This document shows positions 51,598 to 59,282 of a stretch of 64,000 nucleotides of DNA, in pieces. Position 1 is the first letter of the stretch; each line of letters starts with the position of its first letter. The notes beneath the pieces were generated by a model. The model ran no database searches and was not told the origin of the DNA. It saw only the letters and a program-made list of their open reading frames with translations. The stretch covers positions 310,001 to 374,000 of the forward strand of contig CAWDJV010000005.1 in the NCBI GenBank assembly GCA_963802795.1, read 5' to 3'. A program made the translations under genes and the position numbers. Origin of the DNA: JAIBJN01 sp963802795. GTDB lineage: Bacteria; Actinomycetota; Thermoleophilia; Gaiellales; Gaiellaceae.

Positions 51598-52360
51598 GCA
51601 GGAGCACCTCCTTGAGGGTGTCGGAGCGAAGACCCACGCGGAGCGTCTCGAGCGGGATCACCTCGTCCGGCGGGATGTTGCCGAGGTTGACCTCAGGACC
51701 GAACTTCTGGATGAACCAGGCCTGCGCGTTCGTCGACGGCGCCTCGAAGACGAGGTCGGTCAGGTCGATCTCGTGGACGATCTCGTCGATCAGGCCCGTG
51801 CGCATGTCCCCGGAAGGCCAGTAGATGCCGGCCGTGCCGGCTTCGCGACCCTCGGTGATCACCTTCCATGCCCCAGCGTCGAGGTCCTCCTTCAACCAGG
51901 CGACCCACCGAAACGGGGCGTAGACGACGTCCGAGTCCTTCGAGCCGACCTCGGAGAGGACGACGAAGTCTCTGGCCAGCTCCGCGATGAGCTCGAGCTT
52001 TCGCTCCCGCGGGAAGTCGATCGTCCCGTCCGAGACCTCGACGTGCGAGAACCCTTTCTCGAGGAGCCAGCTGCGGTAGCCGTCGAGCTTCCCCTGTGCC
52101 ACGACCGCCTCGAAGAGCGTCCCGCCGCAGACGACCGGCACGTCGAGCGAGCGATACAGGGCGATCTTCCGCTCCAGGTTCTGCGTCACGTACGAGGTCC
52201 CCCAGCCGAGCTTCACGATGTCGACGTAGTCGCCGGCGGTCTCGATGAGGTCTTCGACGTCGCGCAGGCTCATCCCCTTGTCGAGGACGTGCGTGAGGCC
52301 CTGGGAGCGCGGCTTGGCCGAACGCGGGGGCAGGTCGAGAAAGCCGTCAGAACCGGGCAT
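51569..52360 (-). CDS. Phosphosulfolactate synthase-like protein (ComA family)
   Basis: TIM-barrel-type protein of 263 residues of the ComA/HSA32 family. Known ComA adds sulfite to phosphoenolpyruvate, giving 2-phospho-3-sulfolactate. Family landmarks are GLTHVLDKGMSLRDVEDLIE, DIVKLGWGTSYVTQNLERKI, VVCGGTLFEAVVAQGKLD, VEVSDGTIDFPRERK, then LSEVGSKDSDVV and WKVITEGREAGTAGIY. Partner enzymes ComB and ComC are not in the window. Overlap with the APS reductase gene (29 bp) and the fumarase beta gene (14 bp) ties it to sulfite supply. Bacterial and plant relatives have unproven functions, so the reaction is inferred. Confidence 0.75.
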   Translation of the reverse strand: MPGSDGFLDLPPRSAKPRSQGLTHVLDKGMSLRDVEDLIETAGDYVDIVKLGWGTSYVTQNLERKIALYRSLDVPVVCGGTLFEAVVAQGKLDGYRSWLLEKGFSHVEVSDGTIDFPRERKLELIAELARDFVVLSEVGSKDSDVVYAPFRWVAWLKEDLDAGAWKVITEGREAGTAGIYWPSGDMRTGLIDEIVHEIDLTDLVFEAPSTNAQAWFIQKFGPEVNLGNIPPDEVIPLETLRVGLRSDTLKEVLLRELPATLAD

Positions 52361-52931
52361 AGAGCTCCTCCAGTCGCTTGCGGGCCTCTTCCTGCACGTC
52401 GTGGTAGAGCGAGCCGCCGTGCGAGTCGATCGCGACCGTCAGGGGGCCGAAGTCCTTGACGCGGAACTTCCAGAGGCACTCGGGCATCAGCTCCTCCCAG
52501 GCGACCTCCTCGATCTCCTCGATCTGCGTCGTCTCGAGCGCCGCCGCTCCGCCGACGATGGCGAAGTAGACCATCCCGTAGCGGCGCATCGGCTCGATCG
52601 CCTCGTCCGGGAGCCCGCCCTTGCCGCAGATCGCCCTGACGCCGTAGTCGCGGCCGAGCGGCTCCGTGAAGCGCACCATCCTCGCGCTCGTGGTCGTGCC
52701 GATGCAGAGCTTCTCGTAGCGACCCTCGCCGACCTTGCGGACGTTCGGCGCCGTGTGCAGGAGGAAGGCGCCGGTGAGATCCATGGGCGGGGCGACCCCC
52801 TGGTCGAAGATGCGCACGTGGGTGCGGTCGCGGATGCCGATCACGTGCCCGTCGACGAGGACGGAGTCGCCGGCACGAAGCTCGCGGATCGCCTCCTCGT
52901 CGGCCGGAAAGGTGAGTCGGTGCTCGGGCAT
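52347..52931 (-). CDS. Class I fumarate hydratase, beta subunit (C-terminal domain)
   Basis: Swivelling beta-type domain of two-subunit class I fumarase or L-tartrate dehydratase, 194 residues. The pattern LRAGDSVLVDGHVIGIRD, TGAFLLHTAPNVRK, IGTTTSARM and AICGKGGLP is typical; LTVAIDSHGGSLYHDV lies near the end. Its ATG overlaps the alpha subunit stop by 1 nt (TGATG), so the two are co-translated in equal amounts. It is part of the seven-gene sulfur operon. Confidence 0.85.
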   Translation of the reverse strand: MPEHRLTFPADEEAIRELRAGDSVLVDGHVIGIRDRTHVRIFDQGVAPPMDLTGAFLLHTAPNVRKVGEGRYEKLCIGTTTSARMVRFTEPLGRDYGVRAICGKGGLPDEAIEPMRRYGMVYFAIVGGAAALETTQIEEIEEVAWEELMPECLWKFRVKDFGPLTVAIDSHGGSLYHDVQEEARKRLEELYARF

Positions 52932-53824
52932 CAGGCCTCCCGGTCGTAGTCGACGGAGCCGTCTTCGGAGACGTGCGCCGTGGCGCGGCGCGCGGCCCAG
53001 CACTGGTAGTTGACGGCCACGGGATTGAGGGTCATGTGCGTGTCCGCGTGCTCGACGTGGCAGTGGAGCACGGTGACGTCGCCACCGAGCCCCATCGGGC
53101 CGATGCCGGTCTCGTTGAGGAGGCCGGTCAGCTCGCCCTCGAGCTCGGCCACGAGCGGATCCGGGTTGTGCGTCCCGACCGGGCGCGCGATCGCCTCCTT
53201 GGCGAGGTGCATCGCGTAGTCGGCCGAGCCGCCGATCCCGACGCCCGCGATCCCGGGCGGGCACGGCCTCCCTCCGGACTCGACGATCGACTCGAGGACG
53301 AAGCGCTTGATCCCGGCGACACCGTCGGCGGGCGTGCACATCTTCAGGAAGCTCATGCTCTCCGAGCCCGAGCCCTTGGGAACGCACTTCACGTCGAGAC
53401 CGTCCCACCCGGAGACGAAGTCCCAATGGACGATGGGGACGCGGTAGCCGACGTTCTGGCCGGTGTTCTCCCGGGTGATGGTGTGGACGGTGTTCGACCG
53501 GAGCGGGTGCTCGACGGTCGCGCGCTCGGTGCCGTCGTAGAGCGCCTCGTAGATGCGCGCCGGGTGCAGCGGAAAGTGCTCCCCGACGCGGCAGTAGTAC
53601 ACGGCGATGCCCGTGTCCTGGCAGACGAGGTTGTTCTCCTCCTCGGCCACCTCCACGTTGCGGAGGATGGTCTGGAGAACGCGCTGGCCCGGCACCGAGG
53701 TCTCCCGCCCTGCGGCGTCCGCGAGCGCGTCGCGCAGGTCCTGCGGGATGTCCTTGAGCGCCCAGACGTAGAGGTGCGCGGCAGCGTCCTCGACGACCTT
53801 CTGGAGATCGACGGCGACGGCCAT
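52931..53824 (-). CDS. Class I fumarate hydratase, alpha subunit (N-terminal domain)
   Basis: Iron-sulfur hydrolyase subunit of 297 residues, interconverting fumarate and malate (or tartrate and oxaloacetate). Three cysteines for a 4Fe-4S cluster are visible: NNLVCQDTG, SFLKMCTPADG and GRPCPPGIAGVGIGG. LRSNTVHTITRENTGQNVG is a further family landmark. The separate alpha and beta genes match archaeal and anaerobic bacterial fumarases; tartrate dehydratase cannot be excluded. The start overlaps the flavoprotein stop by 1 nt (TGATG). Confidence 0.85.
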   Translation of the reverse strand: MAVAVDLQKVVEDAAAHLYVWALKDIPQDLRDALADAAGRETSVPGQRVLQTILRNVEVAEEENNLVCQDTGIAVYYCRVGEHFPLHPARIYEALYDGTERATVEHPLRSNTVHTITRENTGQNVGYRVPIVHWDFVSGWDGLDVKCVPKGSGSESMSFLKMCTPADGVAGIKRFVLESIVESGGRPCPPGIAGVGIGGSADYAMHLAKEAIARPVGTHNPDPLVAELEGELTGLLNETGIGPMGLGGDVTVLHCHVEHADTHMTLNPVAVNYQCWAARRATAHVSEDGSVDYDREA

Positions 53825-55017
53825 CAGCTCCCCGCCTTCTCGGCGGCGGCCCGTCCCGCCCGCTGCCCGAAGACGCAGCACTCGAGCAGGGAGTTGCCCA
53901 TCATGCGGTTTCGACCGTGCGCGCCCCCGGCGATCTCGCCGCACGCGAAGATCCCTTCGACGGTCGTCTCGCCGTGCTCGTCGATCGTGAGCCCTCCGTT
54001 CTGGTAGTGGAGCACCGGGTACGTGAAGATGGCCTCGCGGAGCGGGTCGATGTCGGCAGCCCGGTAGCGGCGGAGCATGTACGGCAGCGAGACCTCCGCG
54101 TCGTCCTCGGGGATGCGCGGCGTGTCGAGCAAGACCGCAGGGCGGCCGTCGGGAGTCTCGACGCCCTTGCCCTTCTCCACCTCGTCGAAGATGGCCTGCG
54201 AGACCTCGTCGCGCGGTCCGAGCGAGTCCGTGAACTCCTCGCCGTCGGCGTTGAGGAGCACGGCGCCGTAGGCGCGCGTCGTCTCCGGGATCGAATAGCC
54301 CTGCAGGTTCGCGGGCCAGGCGCCGCCGTTCGGGTGGTACTGGAGGGCGTCGAGGTCGCGCGCTTCGGCGCCGAGGTCGAGCGCGATCCGCGTCACCTCT
54401 CCCGTCGCCCCCGGATGGTTCGTCGAGAGCTCGCCGCGCTCCTCCGCCTCGCGGTAGCAGCGGCCGCCCGCGGCGAGGACGACGGCGCCGGCCTCGACCT
54501 CGCGCTCTCCGCAGCGGGCGCGCCAGCCGCTCTCGGTCGGCTCGAGCGCCGCGAGCGGCGAGCGGGGGAGGGTCAACGTTCCCGAGGCCGCGACGACAGT
54601 GCGGAGCGAGCTCGTGATCGCGTGGCCCGTCCGGTCGCCGACCTGGAGCAGGCGCTTCCTGCTCGCGCCGCCGCAGCGGGCGAGCCGGTAGCCGCCGTTT
54701 TGCCTCGTGAACTGGACTCCTGCCTCCTCGAGCCAGCGGATCGTGGCCGGAGCCTCGGTGGTGAGTATGCGGACGAGGCTCATGTCCGCCGTCTCGTGCG
54801 AGCTCTGCCAGACGTCCTCCGCATGGAGGTCGGGCGAGTCGTCCTCGGCGAATGCGGCCTGGATCCCGCCCTGCGCCTTGGCGGAGTTGCAGGACTGGAG
54901 CGGGCCCTTCGTGGCGAGGGCGACGCGGGCCCCCGCCCGCCCGGCGGCGACGGTCGCCGCGAGTCCTGAAGCACCGCTCCCGATCACGAGCACGTCGACG
55001 GAGGTCGTCTCGGCCAC
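53824..55017 (-). CDS. FAD-dependent fumarate reductase / L-aspartate oxidase family flavoprotein (short form)
   Basis: Flavoprotein of 397 residues. The FAD-binding start is DVLVIGSGASGLAATVAAG, followed by NSAKAQGGIQAAFA. The middle holds VVLAAGGRCYREAEERGELS and TNHPGATGEVTRIALDLGAE, then LQYHPNGGAW. The C-terminal FAD motif is GIFACGEIAGGAHG, then RNRMMGNSLLECCVFGQRAG. These match succinate dehydrogenase/fumarate reductase and NadB flavoproteins, but the helical C-terminal domain of NadB (about 130 residues) is absent. GTG 55017 follows TATAGT by 9 nt. It heads the operon with fumarase and sulfate-assimilation genes. No iron-sulfur or membrane-anchor subunit gene is nearby. Confidence 0.75.
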   Translation of the reverse strand: MAETTSVDVLVIGSGASGLAATVAAGRAGARVALATKGPLQSCNSAKAQGGIQAAFAEDDSPDLHAEDVWQSSHETADMSLVRILTTEAPATIRWLEEAGVQFTRQNGGYRLARCGGASRKRLLQVGDRTGHAITSSLRTVVAASGTLTLPRSPLAALEPTESGWRARCGEREVEAGAVVLAAGGRCYREAEERGELSTNHPGATGEVTRIALDLGAEARDLDALQYHPNGGAWPANLQGYSIPETTRAYGAVLLNADGEEFTDSLGPRDEVSQAIFDEVEKGKGVETPDGRPAVLLDTPRIPEDDAEVSLPYMLRRYRAADIDPLREAIFTYPVLHYQNGGLTIDEHGETTVEGIFACGEIAGGAHGRNRMMGNSLLECCVFGQRAGRAAAEKAGS

Positions 55018-55026
55018 GACGCGTGG

Positions 55027-55032
55027 ACTATA
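55027..55032 (-). promoter_or_regulatory. Putative -10 hexamer of the sulfur-fumarate operon
   Basis: TATAGT on the minus strand, 9 nt before the first gene's GTG at 55017, is the only promoter-like element before seven overlapping genes. The gap to the upstream MFS gene is only 26 bp, so read-through is also possible. Confidence 0.4.
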
Positions 55033-55043
55033 CCACCGCTTCG

Positions 55044-56345
55044 CTAATGCAACACATTTGGATTGCTTATGGACTCCTGGAGTGAGCCACCGCGCTCCAT
55101 GTCCCGAACGCCCGGAACGAGGAGGAAGGCGAGTGTGACTGTGCACGCGACCAGGCCGGCCACGACCAGCGTCGTCTGGGCGCCGAGCAACGCAGACACG
55201 GGTCCCGTCAGAGCGAACGAGACGGGCACGAGGCTCGTCGACACGAACCAGTCGAGGCTCGTCACACGCCCGAGGATCGTGGTCGGCACCAGAGTCTGCA
55301 GGAGCGTCCCCCAGACGACCAGGCCGGCCGTGAAGAAAGCGCCCTCGACGAAGCTGAACACCTGGAGCTGCCACACGGCGCCCGCGAGCCCGAAGCCGAC
55401 GAGCGCGAGCGAGCCGAAGGCCCAGGCGCAGTACATGAACGTGATGTGCTTCCGAGGGAGGCCGCGCTGTCCCAGGAGGAAGGCCGCGAGAATCGAGCCG
55501 ACACCGCCGCAGGCCAGGACCAAGCCGAAGTCGCCGGCGCTGCCGCCGAGCTCGTTTCGCACGCGATAGGGAACGAGGACGTCGATCGGGCCCCAGTACG
55601 CGAGCAGGAAGACCGCGGCGGCGAGGAGGGTCGCCCAGAGCCAGGCGTGGGCCCGCACAAAGGCGAAGCCCTCCCGCAGCTCGCGGAGCATCGAGGTGCG
55701 GCCAGGCTCACGCTCGAGCGGCCGAGGCCGCATGAGCAGGATCGCAAGAGCCGAGACGAGGAACGTCGCTGCGTCGATGACGAACGCCTCCCCGGCGCCG
55801 ATCGTCGCCACGATCCAGCCGCCCACGGCCGGCCCGACGAGCAGGAACGCGAAGGGTCGGATGAACTGGTCGAGCGAGTTCGCCTGCAGGAGCAGGTGAC
55901 GCGGCACGATCTGGGGCACGATCGACGTGAACGCCGGGCCGAAGAACGCCTCGCCGGTCCCGAAGACGGCGGCCAGGGCGATCAGGTGCCAGAGCTCGAC
56001 GGCCCCCGTCAGCGTGAGGACGCCGATCGTCGCGGCGGCGACCATGCGGACGAGGTCCGCCGCGATCATGATCCGCCGTCGGTCGAAGCGATCCGAGACG
56101 ACGCCGCCGAGCAGCACGAAGATGCCGACCGGCAGGGTCCACGCGACTCCGACGAGGGAGAGAGCCGTGGGCGAGTCCGAGAGGGAGTAGACCTGCCACG
56201 CGAGCGCGACGACATAGACCCCGTCGCCTGCGAGCGACACCGTCGCGCCGGCCCAGAGCAGGGCGAAGTCCCTGATCCGGAGCGGACGCAGGATCCCGAC
56301 CCGTGTGAGGCCGCGGTCGAGGTCGGGTGTCGGCTGGAGCTCCAA
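55044..56345 (-). CDS. MFS transporter (EntS/MFS_3-like exporter)
   Basis: Major facilitator protein of 433 residues with about 12 membrane helices. The start ILRPLRIRDFALLWAGATVS and GGVVSDRFDRRRIMIAADL (motif A) are typical of MFS_3 exporters related to EntS and macrolide exporters. LQANSLDQFIRPFAFLLVGP follows. The first codon is TTG at 56345, with GGAGG a few bases upstream, inside the leader described at 56348-56394. It is likely co-transcribed with rsgA, 45 bp upstream. The substrate is unknown. Confidence 0.8.
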   Translation of the reverse strand: MELQPTPDLDRGLTRVGILRPLRIRDFALLWAGATVSLAGDGVYVVALAWQVYSLSDSPTALSLVGVAWTLPVGIFVLLGGVVSDRFDRRRIMIAADLVRMVAAATIGVLTLTGAVELWHLIALAAVFGTGEAFFGPAFTSIVPQIVPRHLLLQANSLDQFIRPFAFLLVGPAVGGWIVATIGAGEAFVIDAATFLVSALAILLMRPRPLEREPGRTSMLRELREGFAFVRAHAWLWATLLAAAVFLLAYWGPIDVLVPYRVRNELGGSAGDFGLVLACGGVGSILAAFLLGQRGLPRKHITFMYCAWAFGSLALVGFGLAGAVWQLQVFSFVEGAFFTAGLVVWGTLLQTLVPTTILGRVTSLDWFVSTSLVPVSFALTGPVSALLGAQTTLVVAGLVACTVTLAFLLVPGVRDMERGGSLQESISNPNVLH

Positions 56346-56347
56346 TG

Positions 56348-56394
56348 GCCTCCTAGGAGGGTTCGACGAGCATCATTCCGCCAAACCCTCCTAG
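56348..56394 (-). promoter_or_regulatory. Inverted-repeat leader with a 7-codon open frame before the MFS gene
   Basis: CTAGGAGGGTT and AACCCTCCTAG (plus-strand 56353-56363 and 56384-56394) form a perfect 11-bp inverted repeat with a 20-nt loop. On the minus strand the first arm carries AGGAGG, which precedes a seven-codon frame (M-M-L-V-E-P-S, stop) starting at 56376. That frame's stop lies in the second arm, which runs straight into the GGAGG of the MFS gene. This is the layout of translational attenuators of drug-resistance genes, but it might also be a weak terminator after rsgA. Confidence 0.45.
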
Positions 56395-57452
56395 TGCGAG
56401 GTGTTCCTCAGCGAGCGGGCGAACCGGCGTCGGTTGCGCCGTGCCTCCGCCTGCGCGCGCCCGGGAAGCTTCAGGTCGAGGCGCCGGAGCTCGCGGAGGA
56501 GCTTGCGGTAGCTCTCCAACCGCTCGGGCGCGAGCCGGCCGTCCGTCACCGCGACGAGCACCGCGCAGCCCGGCTCCCGCTCGTGGGCGCAGTCGCGGAA
56601 GCGGCAGCCGGCGGCGAGCTCGGCGACGTCGGCGAACGTCTCGTCGACGCCCCCATCCGCTTCCCACAGGCCCAGCTCCCGCAGGCCGGGGGTGTCGAGG
56701 ACGAGACCGCCGGCCGGGAGGGGGAGCAGCTCGCGATAGGTCGTGGTGTGCCTCCCTCTGCCGTCGTCCCGGATCTCGCCCACGTCCTGGCGGTCGCGCC
56801 CCAGCATGCGGTTGACGATGGACGACTTGCCGACGCCCGAGGAGCCGAGGAGCGCGACCGTGCGGTGGCCGTCGAAGTAGCGGGAGAGCTCCTCGAGGCC
56901 GGTCCCATCGGCGGCGCTGACAGCGTGAACCGGGACGCCGAACGCAACGGCCTCGACGTCGGCCAGGTCCCGAGCCGGATCGTCGGCGACGTCGAGCTTG
57001 TTGAGAACGACGACCGGATCGGCGCCGCTGTCCCACCCGGCCGTCAGGTAGCGCTCCAGGCGCCTGGCGTTCAGATCGTGCCCGAACGCGCTCACGAGGA
57101 ACACGACGTCGACGTTCGCGGCGACCACCTGCTCGACCGTCTCGTCGCCGGCGGCCTTGCGTGAGAAGGCCGTGGTGCGGTCGAGGACGGCGTGGACCGT
57201 GGCCGCCGAGGCATCGGGACGGTCGCGCAACGCGACCCAGTCTCCGACCGCGGGCAGGTCGGCAGGAGCCGCTGCCCGGTGGCGGAGACGGCCGCCGACC
57301 TCGGCCGGCCGTTCCCCGGTCTCCGTGTAGACGATGTACGCGCCACGGTGCTGCACTGCGACACGGGCCGGGGCATGGCCCTCGGCGGAATAGGGCTGGA
57401 ACTCTTCCTGGCGGCTCGGGCTCCACCCGAGCGCGGCGAGCTGTTGGGACAA
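56391..57452 (-). CDS. rsgA: Ribosome small-subunit-dependent GTPase A
   Basis: Assembly GTPase of 353 residues for the 30S subunit. It has the circularly permuted GTPase order: NKLD (G4) at about residue 149, then GSSGVGKSS (G1) at about 202, and DTPG (G3) at about 252. It is preceded by an OB-fold (VGDWVALRD) and followed by a zinc knuckle (CRFRDCAHEREPGC). The start is a TTG at 57452 with AAGGAG about 9 nt upstream. The arginine-rich C-terminus fits rRNA binding. The MFS gene follows after a structured 45-bp leader. Confidence 0.9.
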   Translation of the reverse strand: MSQQLAALGWSPSRQEEFQPYSAEGHAPARVAVQHRGAYIVYTETGERPAEVGGRLRHRAAAPADLPAVGDWVALRDRPDASAATVHAVLDRTTAFSRKAAGDETVEQVVAANVDVVFLVSAFGHDLNARRLERYLTAGWDSGADPVVVLNKLDVADDPARDLADVEAVAFGVPVHAVSAADGTGLEELSRYFDGHRTVALLGSSGVGKSSIVNRMLGRDRQDVGEIRDDGRGRHTTTYRELLPLPAGGLVLDTPGLRELGLWEADGGVDETFADVAELAAGCRFRDCAHEREPGCAVLVAVTDGRLAPERLESYRKLLRELRRLDLKLPGRAQAEARRNRRRFARSLRNTSH

Positions 57453-57485
57453 AGCGAGACTCCTTTGCGTAGACAGAACGAACGA

Positions 57486-57551
57486 CGCGGGTTCCCGCGC
57501 GGTCGCTCGATGCTCAGGAGACTCGGTAGCTAGCCGGTCTCTTCGGGACCG
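57486..57551 (-). terminator. Hairpins between the small hypothetical gene and rsgA
   Basis: On the minus strand, downstream of the 57646-58293 gene, CGGTC/GACCG at 57535-57551 closes over a C-TTCG-G core, and CGCGGG/CCCGCG at 57486-57499 forms a second 6-bp stem. Neither is followed by a U-tract. They may end transcription or shape the rsgA leader. Nothing else is recognised in the 193-bp gap 57453-57645. Confidence 0.35.
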
Positions 57552-57645
57552 CGAGGGAAGGTGGCCGGCGCACTCTCAGTCATGATGGCCCTCCCTTCGT
57601 CGCGGAACCGGACGCGCCAAGCCTAGCGGAGCGAAAGCCGGCCCG

Positions 57646-58293
57646 TCAGCCGCCGAGCCCGCCGAAGACGGCGAACGGGTTCTGGGGCATCACTTCCCAG
57701 GCCATGCCGCCGCCGGGCTCGACCTCGACGTCGGTTCCCTCGGGAGCTTCGGCCCGGAGCCGCTCCGCGAGAGCTTCCGCCTCGTCCCGGTTCGAAGCCC
57801 CGACGAGGAGAAACGTGGAGCGGCGGACGGCCGGGGTCCCCTCTGCCTCGAGGCGCCCGGCAAGCGCAACGGTCGCCTCGCGACTCGGAAGCGAGACACG
57901 GACCTCCCACTCGGCGCGGCCGCTCGCGAGCGACTCTGCCGCCTCGCGTTCCTGCTGGCGCTCGTGCTCGGCGCGAACCTCATCCTCGGTCTGCGGAAGT
58001 GGCATCGCGGCGTCCTTCCAGTCCTGCTCGACCGGATGCCAGCGCTCGAAGGAGATCCGCGCCTCTGCGCCCTCGGAGGCAAGGAGCGCGCGGACGATCC
58101 CGTCGGCCTCGCGGGCGAGGGACTCGCTGTCGGCATAGAGAAAGACGCGCGGGCCGTCGCGGCTCACGGCGACCCGGCCGCCGAGGCGATCGCGCTCCTC
58201 GGTCGCGAACCGGCGGGCCGCCAGCCACTCCACGAGCTGGGTGCCGTCGCCCTCGTCGTCGAAGTCCACGATGAGTCGCCAGTCCTCGGCCAT
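57646..58293 (-). CDS. Hypothetical protein with two similar alpha/beta domains
   Basis: I do not recognise this family. The 215-residue protein has two segments with the same rhythm. Segment 1 (residues 4-85) starts WRLIVDFDDEGDGTQLVEWL. Segment 2 (about 130-200) starts WEVRVSLPSREATVALAGRL. Both run strand-helix-strand-strand-helix-strand, as a duplicated ferredoxin-like fold would. A charged Glu/Arg-rich stretch (about 95-125) links them. There is no signal peptide or membrane segment. It lies 11 bp downstream of the maleylacetate-reductase-like gene on the same strand. Confidence 0.65.
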   Translation of the reverse strand: MAEDWRLIVDFDDEGDGTQLVEWLAARRFATEERDRLGGRVAVSRDGPRVFLYADSESLAREADGIVRALLASEGAEARISFERWHPVEQDWKDAAMPLPQTEDEVRAEHERQQEREAAESLASGRAEWEVRVSLPSREATVALAGRLEAEGTPAVRRSTFLLVGASNRDEAEALAERLRAEAPEGTDVEVEPGGGMAWEVMPQNPFAVFGGLGG

Positions 58294-58304
58294 ATGCCGG
58301 ATTC

Positions 58305-59282
58305 CTACCAGACGCTTCGTAGAAGCGTGGCGATCTCCACCGGCGACGCAGGGCGCGGGTTCACCTTCGCCCCGACTCGCTCGGCCGCGGCCTCGGCCAC
58401 GAGCGGCAGCTCCGGCTCCGGGACTCCCAGGTCCCGCAGACGCTCGAAACCGGCGAGGCAGGCCAGCTCCTCGACCCCGGCGGGAGCGTCGTCGGGTGTC
58501 CCGATCGCCTCGCCGAAGCGGGCGATCGCGGCGGACGCAACCGGCTCGTTGAAGCGGAGCGCCGGCGGGAGGCAGACGGCGTTCAGCGCGCCGTGGGAGA
58601 TTCCGTAGCGACCCCCGAGCGCCTGCGCCATCGCATGGCCGAGCCCCAGACCGGCTCCGGCGAGCGCTGCGCCGGCGTGCATGGCGCCCTCGAGCAGCTC
58701 GCGGCGCGCCTCGCGGTCGCTTCCGTCGGTCAGGACTTCCGGCAACGCGGAGGCGATGAGGCGCGCGCCCTCGAGCGCCTCGCGATCGGCCTCGGGATTC
58801 CGCCCCTTGACGTAGAGAGCCTCGGCGCAGTGGGCGAGCGCGTTGAGCGCGGTGCCGCCGCTCTCCCCTTCCGGAAGGCCGAGCGTCAGGTCGGGGTCGT
58901 AGACGATCCCGTCGACCCGCGCCCCCCCGCCGCCGAGCTTGAGGCCGCGCTCCTCGTCGCGGACGCCGAAGCCCGGCGTCCACTCCGCGCCGGAGTACGT
59001 CGTCGGAATGGAGACGACCGGCAAGCCCGTCTCCGCGCTCACCGCCTTGGCCGTGTCGATCGCACTTCCGCCCCCGAGCGCGACGAGCCCGTCCGAGCCG
59101 GCGGCGGCCGCGGTCGCTTCCCGAACGGTGTTCAGCGGCACGTGCCGGCGGACACCCGAGTAGCGGGCGGCGGCCGGCAGGTCGAGGGAGTCCCAGCGCC
59201 TCGTCGTGATGAGGAGCGGCTTTTCGATCCGGAGCTCGGCGAGGACGCCCGGGTAGCTCTCGAGGCCCCAGCGAACGATCAC
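58305..59282 (-). CDS. Maleylacetate reductase-like protein (iron-alcohol dehydrogenase superfamily)
   Basis: Group III alcohol dehydrogenase fold, 325 residues. The NAD(P) loop is VALGGGSAIDTAKAVS, then IPTTYSGAEWTPGFGV. The metal-site region reads GTALNALAHCAEALY: the usual Asp of iron alcohol dehydrogenases is Asn, as in maleylacetate reductases (MNAxAHxVEALY), which work without bound iron. GHAMAQALGGRYGISHG is the second histidine region. It is short compared with about 350 residues for MacA. The GTG start overlaps the LysR stop by 4 bp, so this regulator gene is co-transcribed rather than divergent. A role in aromatic ring cleavage is inferred. Confidence 0.75.
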   Translation of the reverse strand: MIVRWGLESYPGVLAELRIEKPLLITTRRWDSLDLPAAARYSGVRRHVPLNTVREATAAAAGSDGLVALGGGSAIDTAKAVSAETGLPVVSIPTTYSGAEWTPGFGVRDEERGLKLGGGGARVDGIVYDPDLTLGLPEGESGGTALNALAHCAEALYVKGRNPEADREALEGARLIASALPEVLTDGSDREARRELLEGAMHAGAALAGAGLGLGHAMAQALGGRYGISHGALNAVCLPPALRFNEPVASAAIARFGEAIGTPDDAPAGVEELACLAGFERLRDLGVPEPELPLVAEAAAERVGAKVNPRPASPVEIATLLRSVW

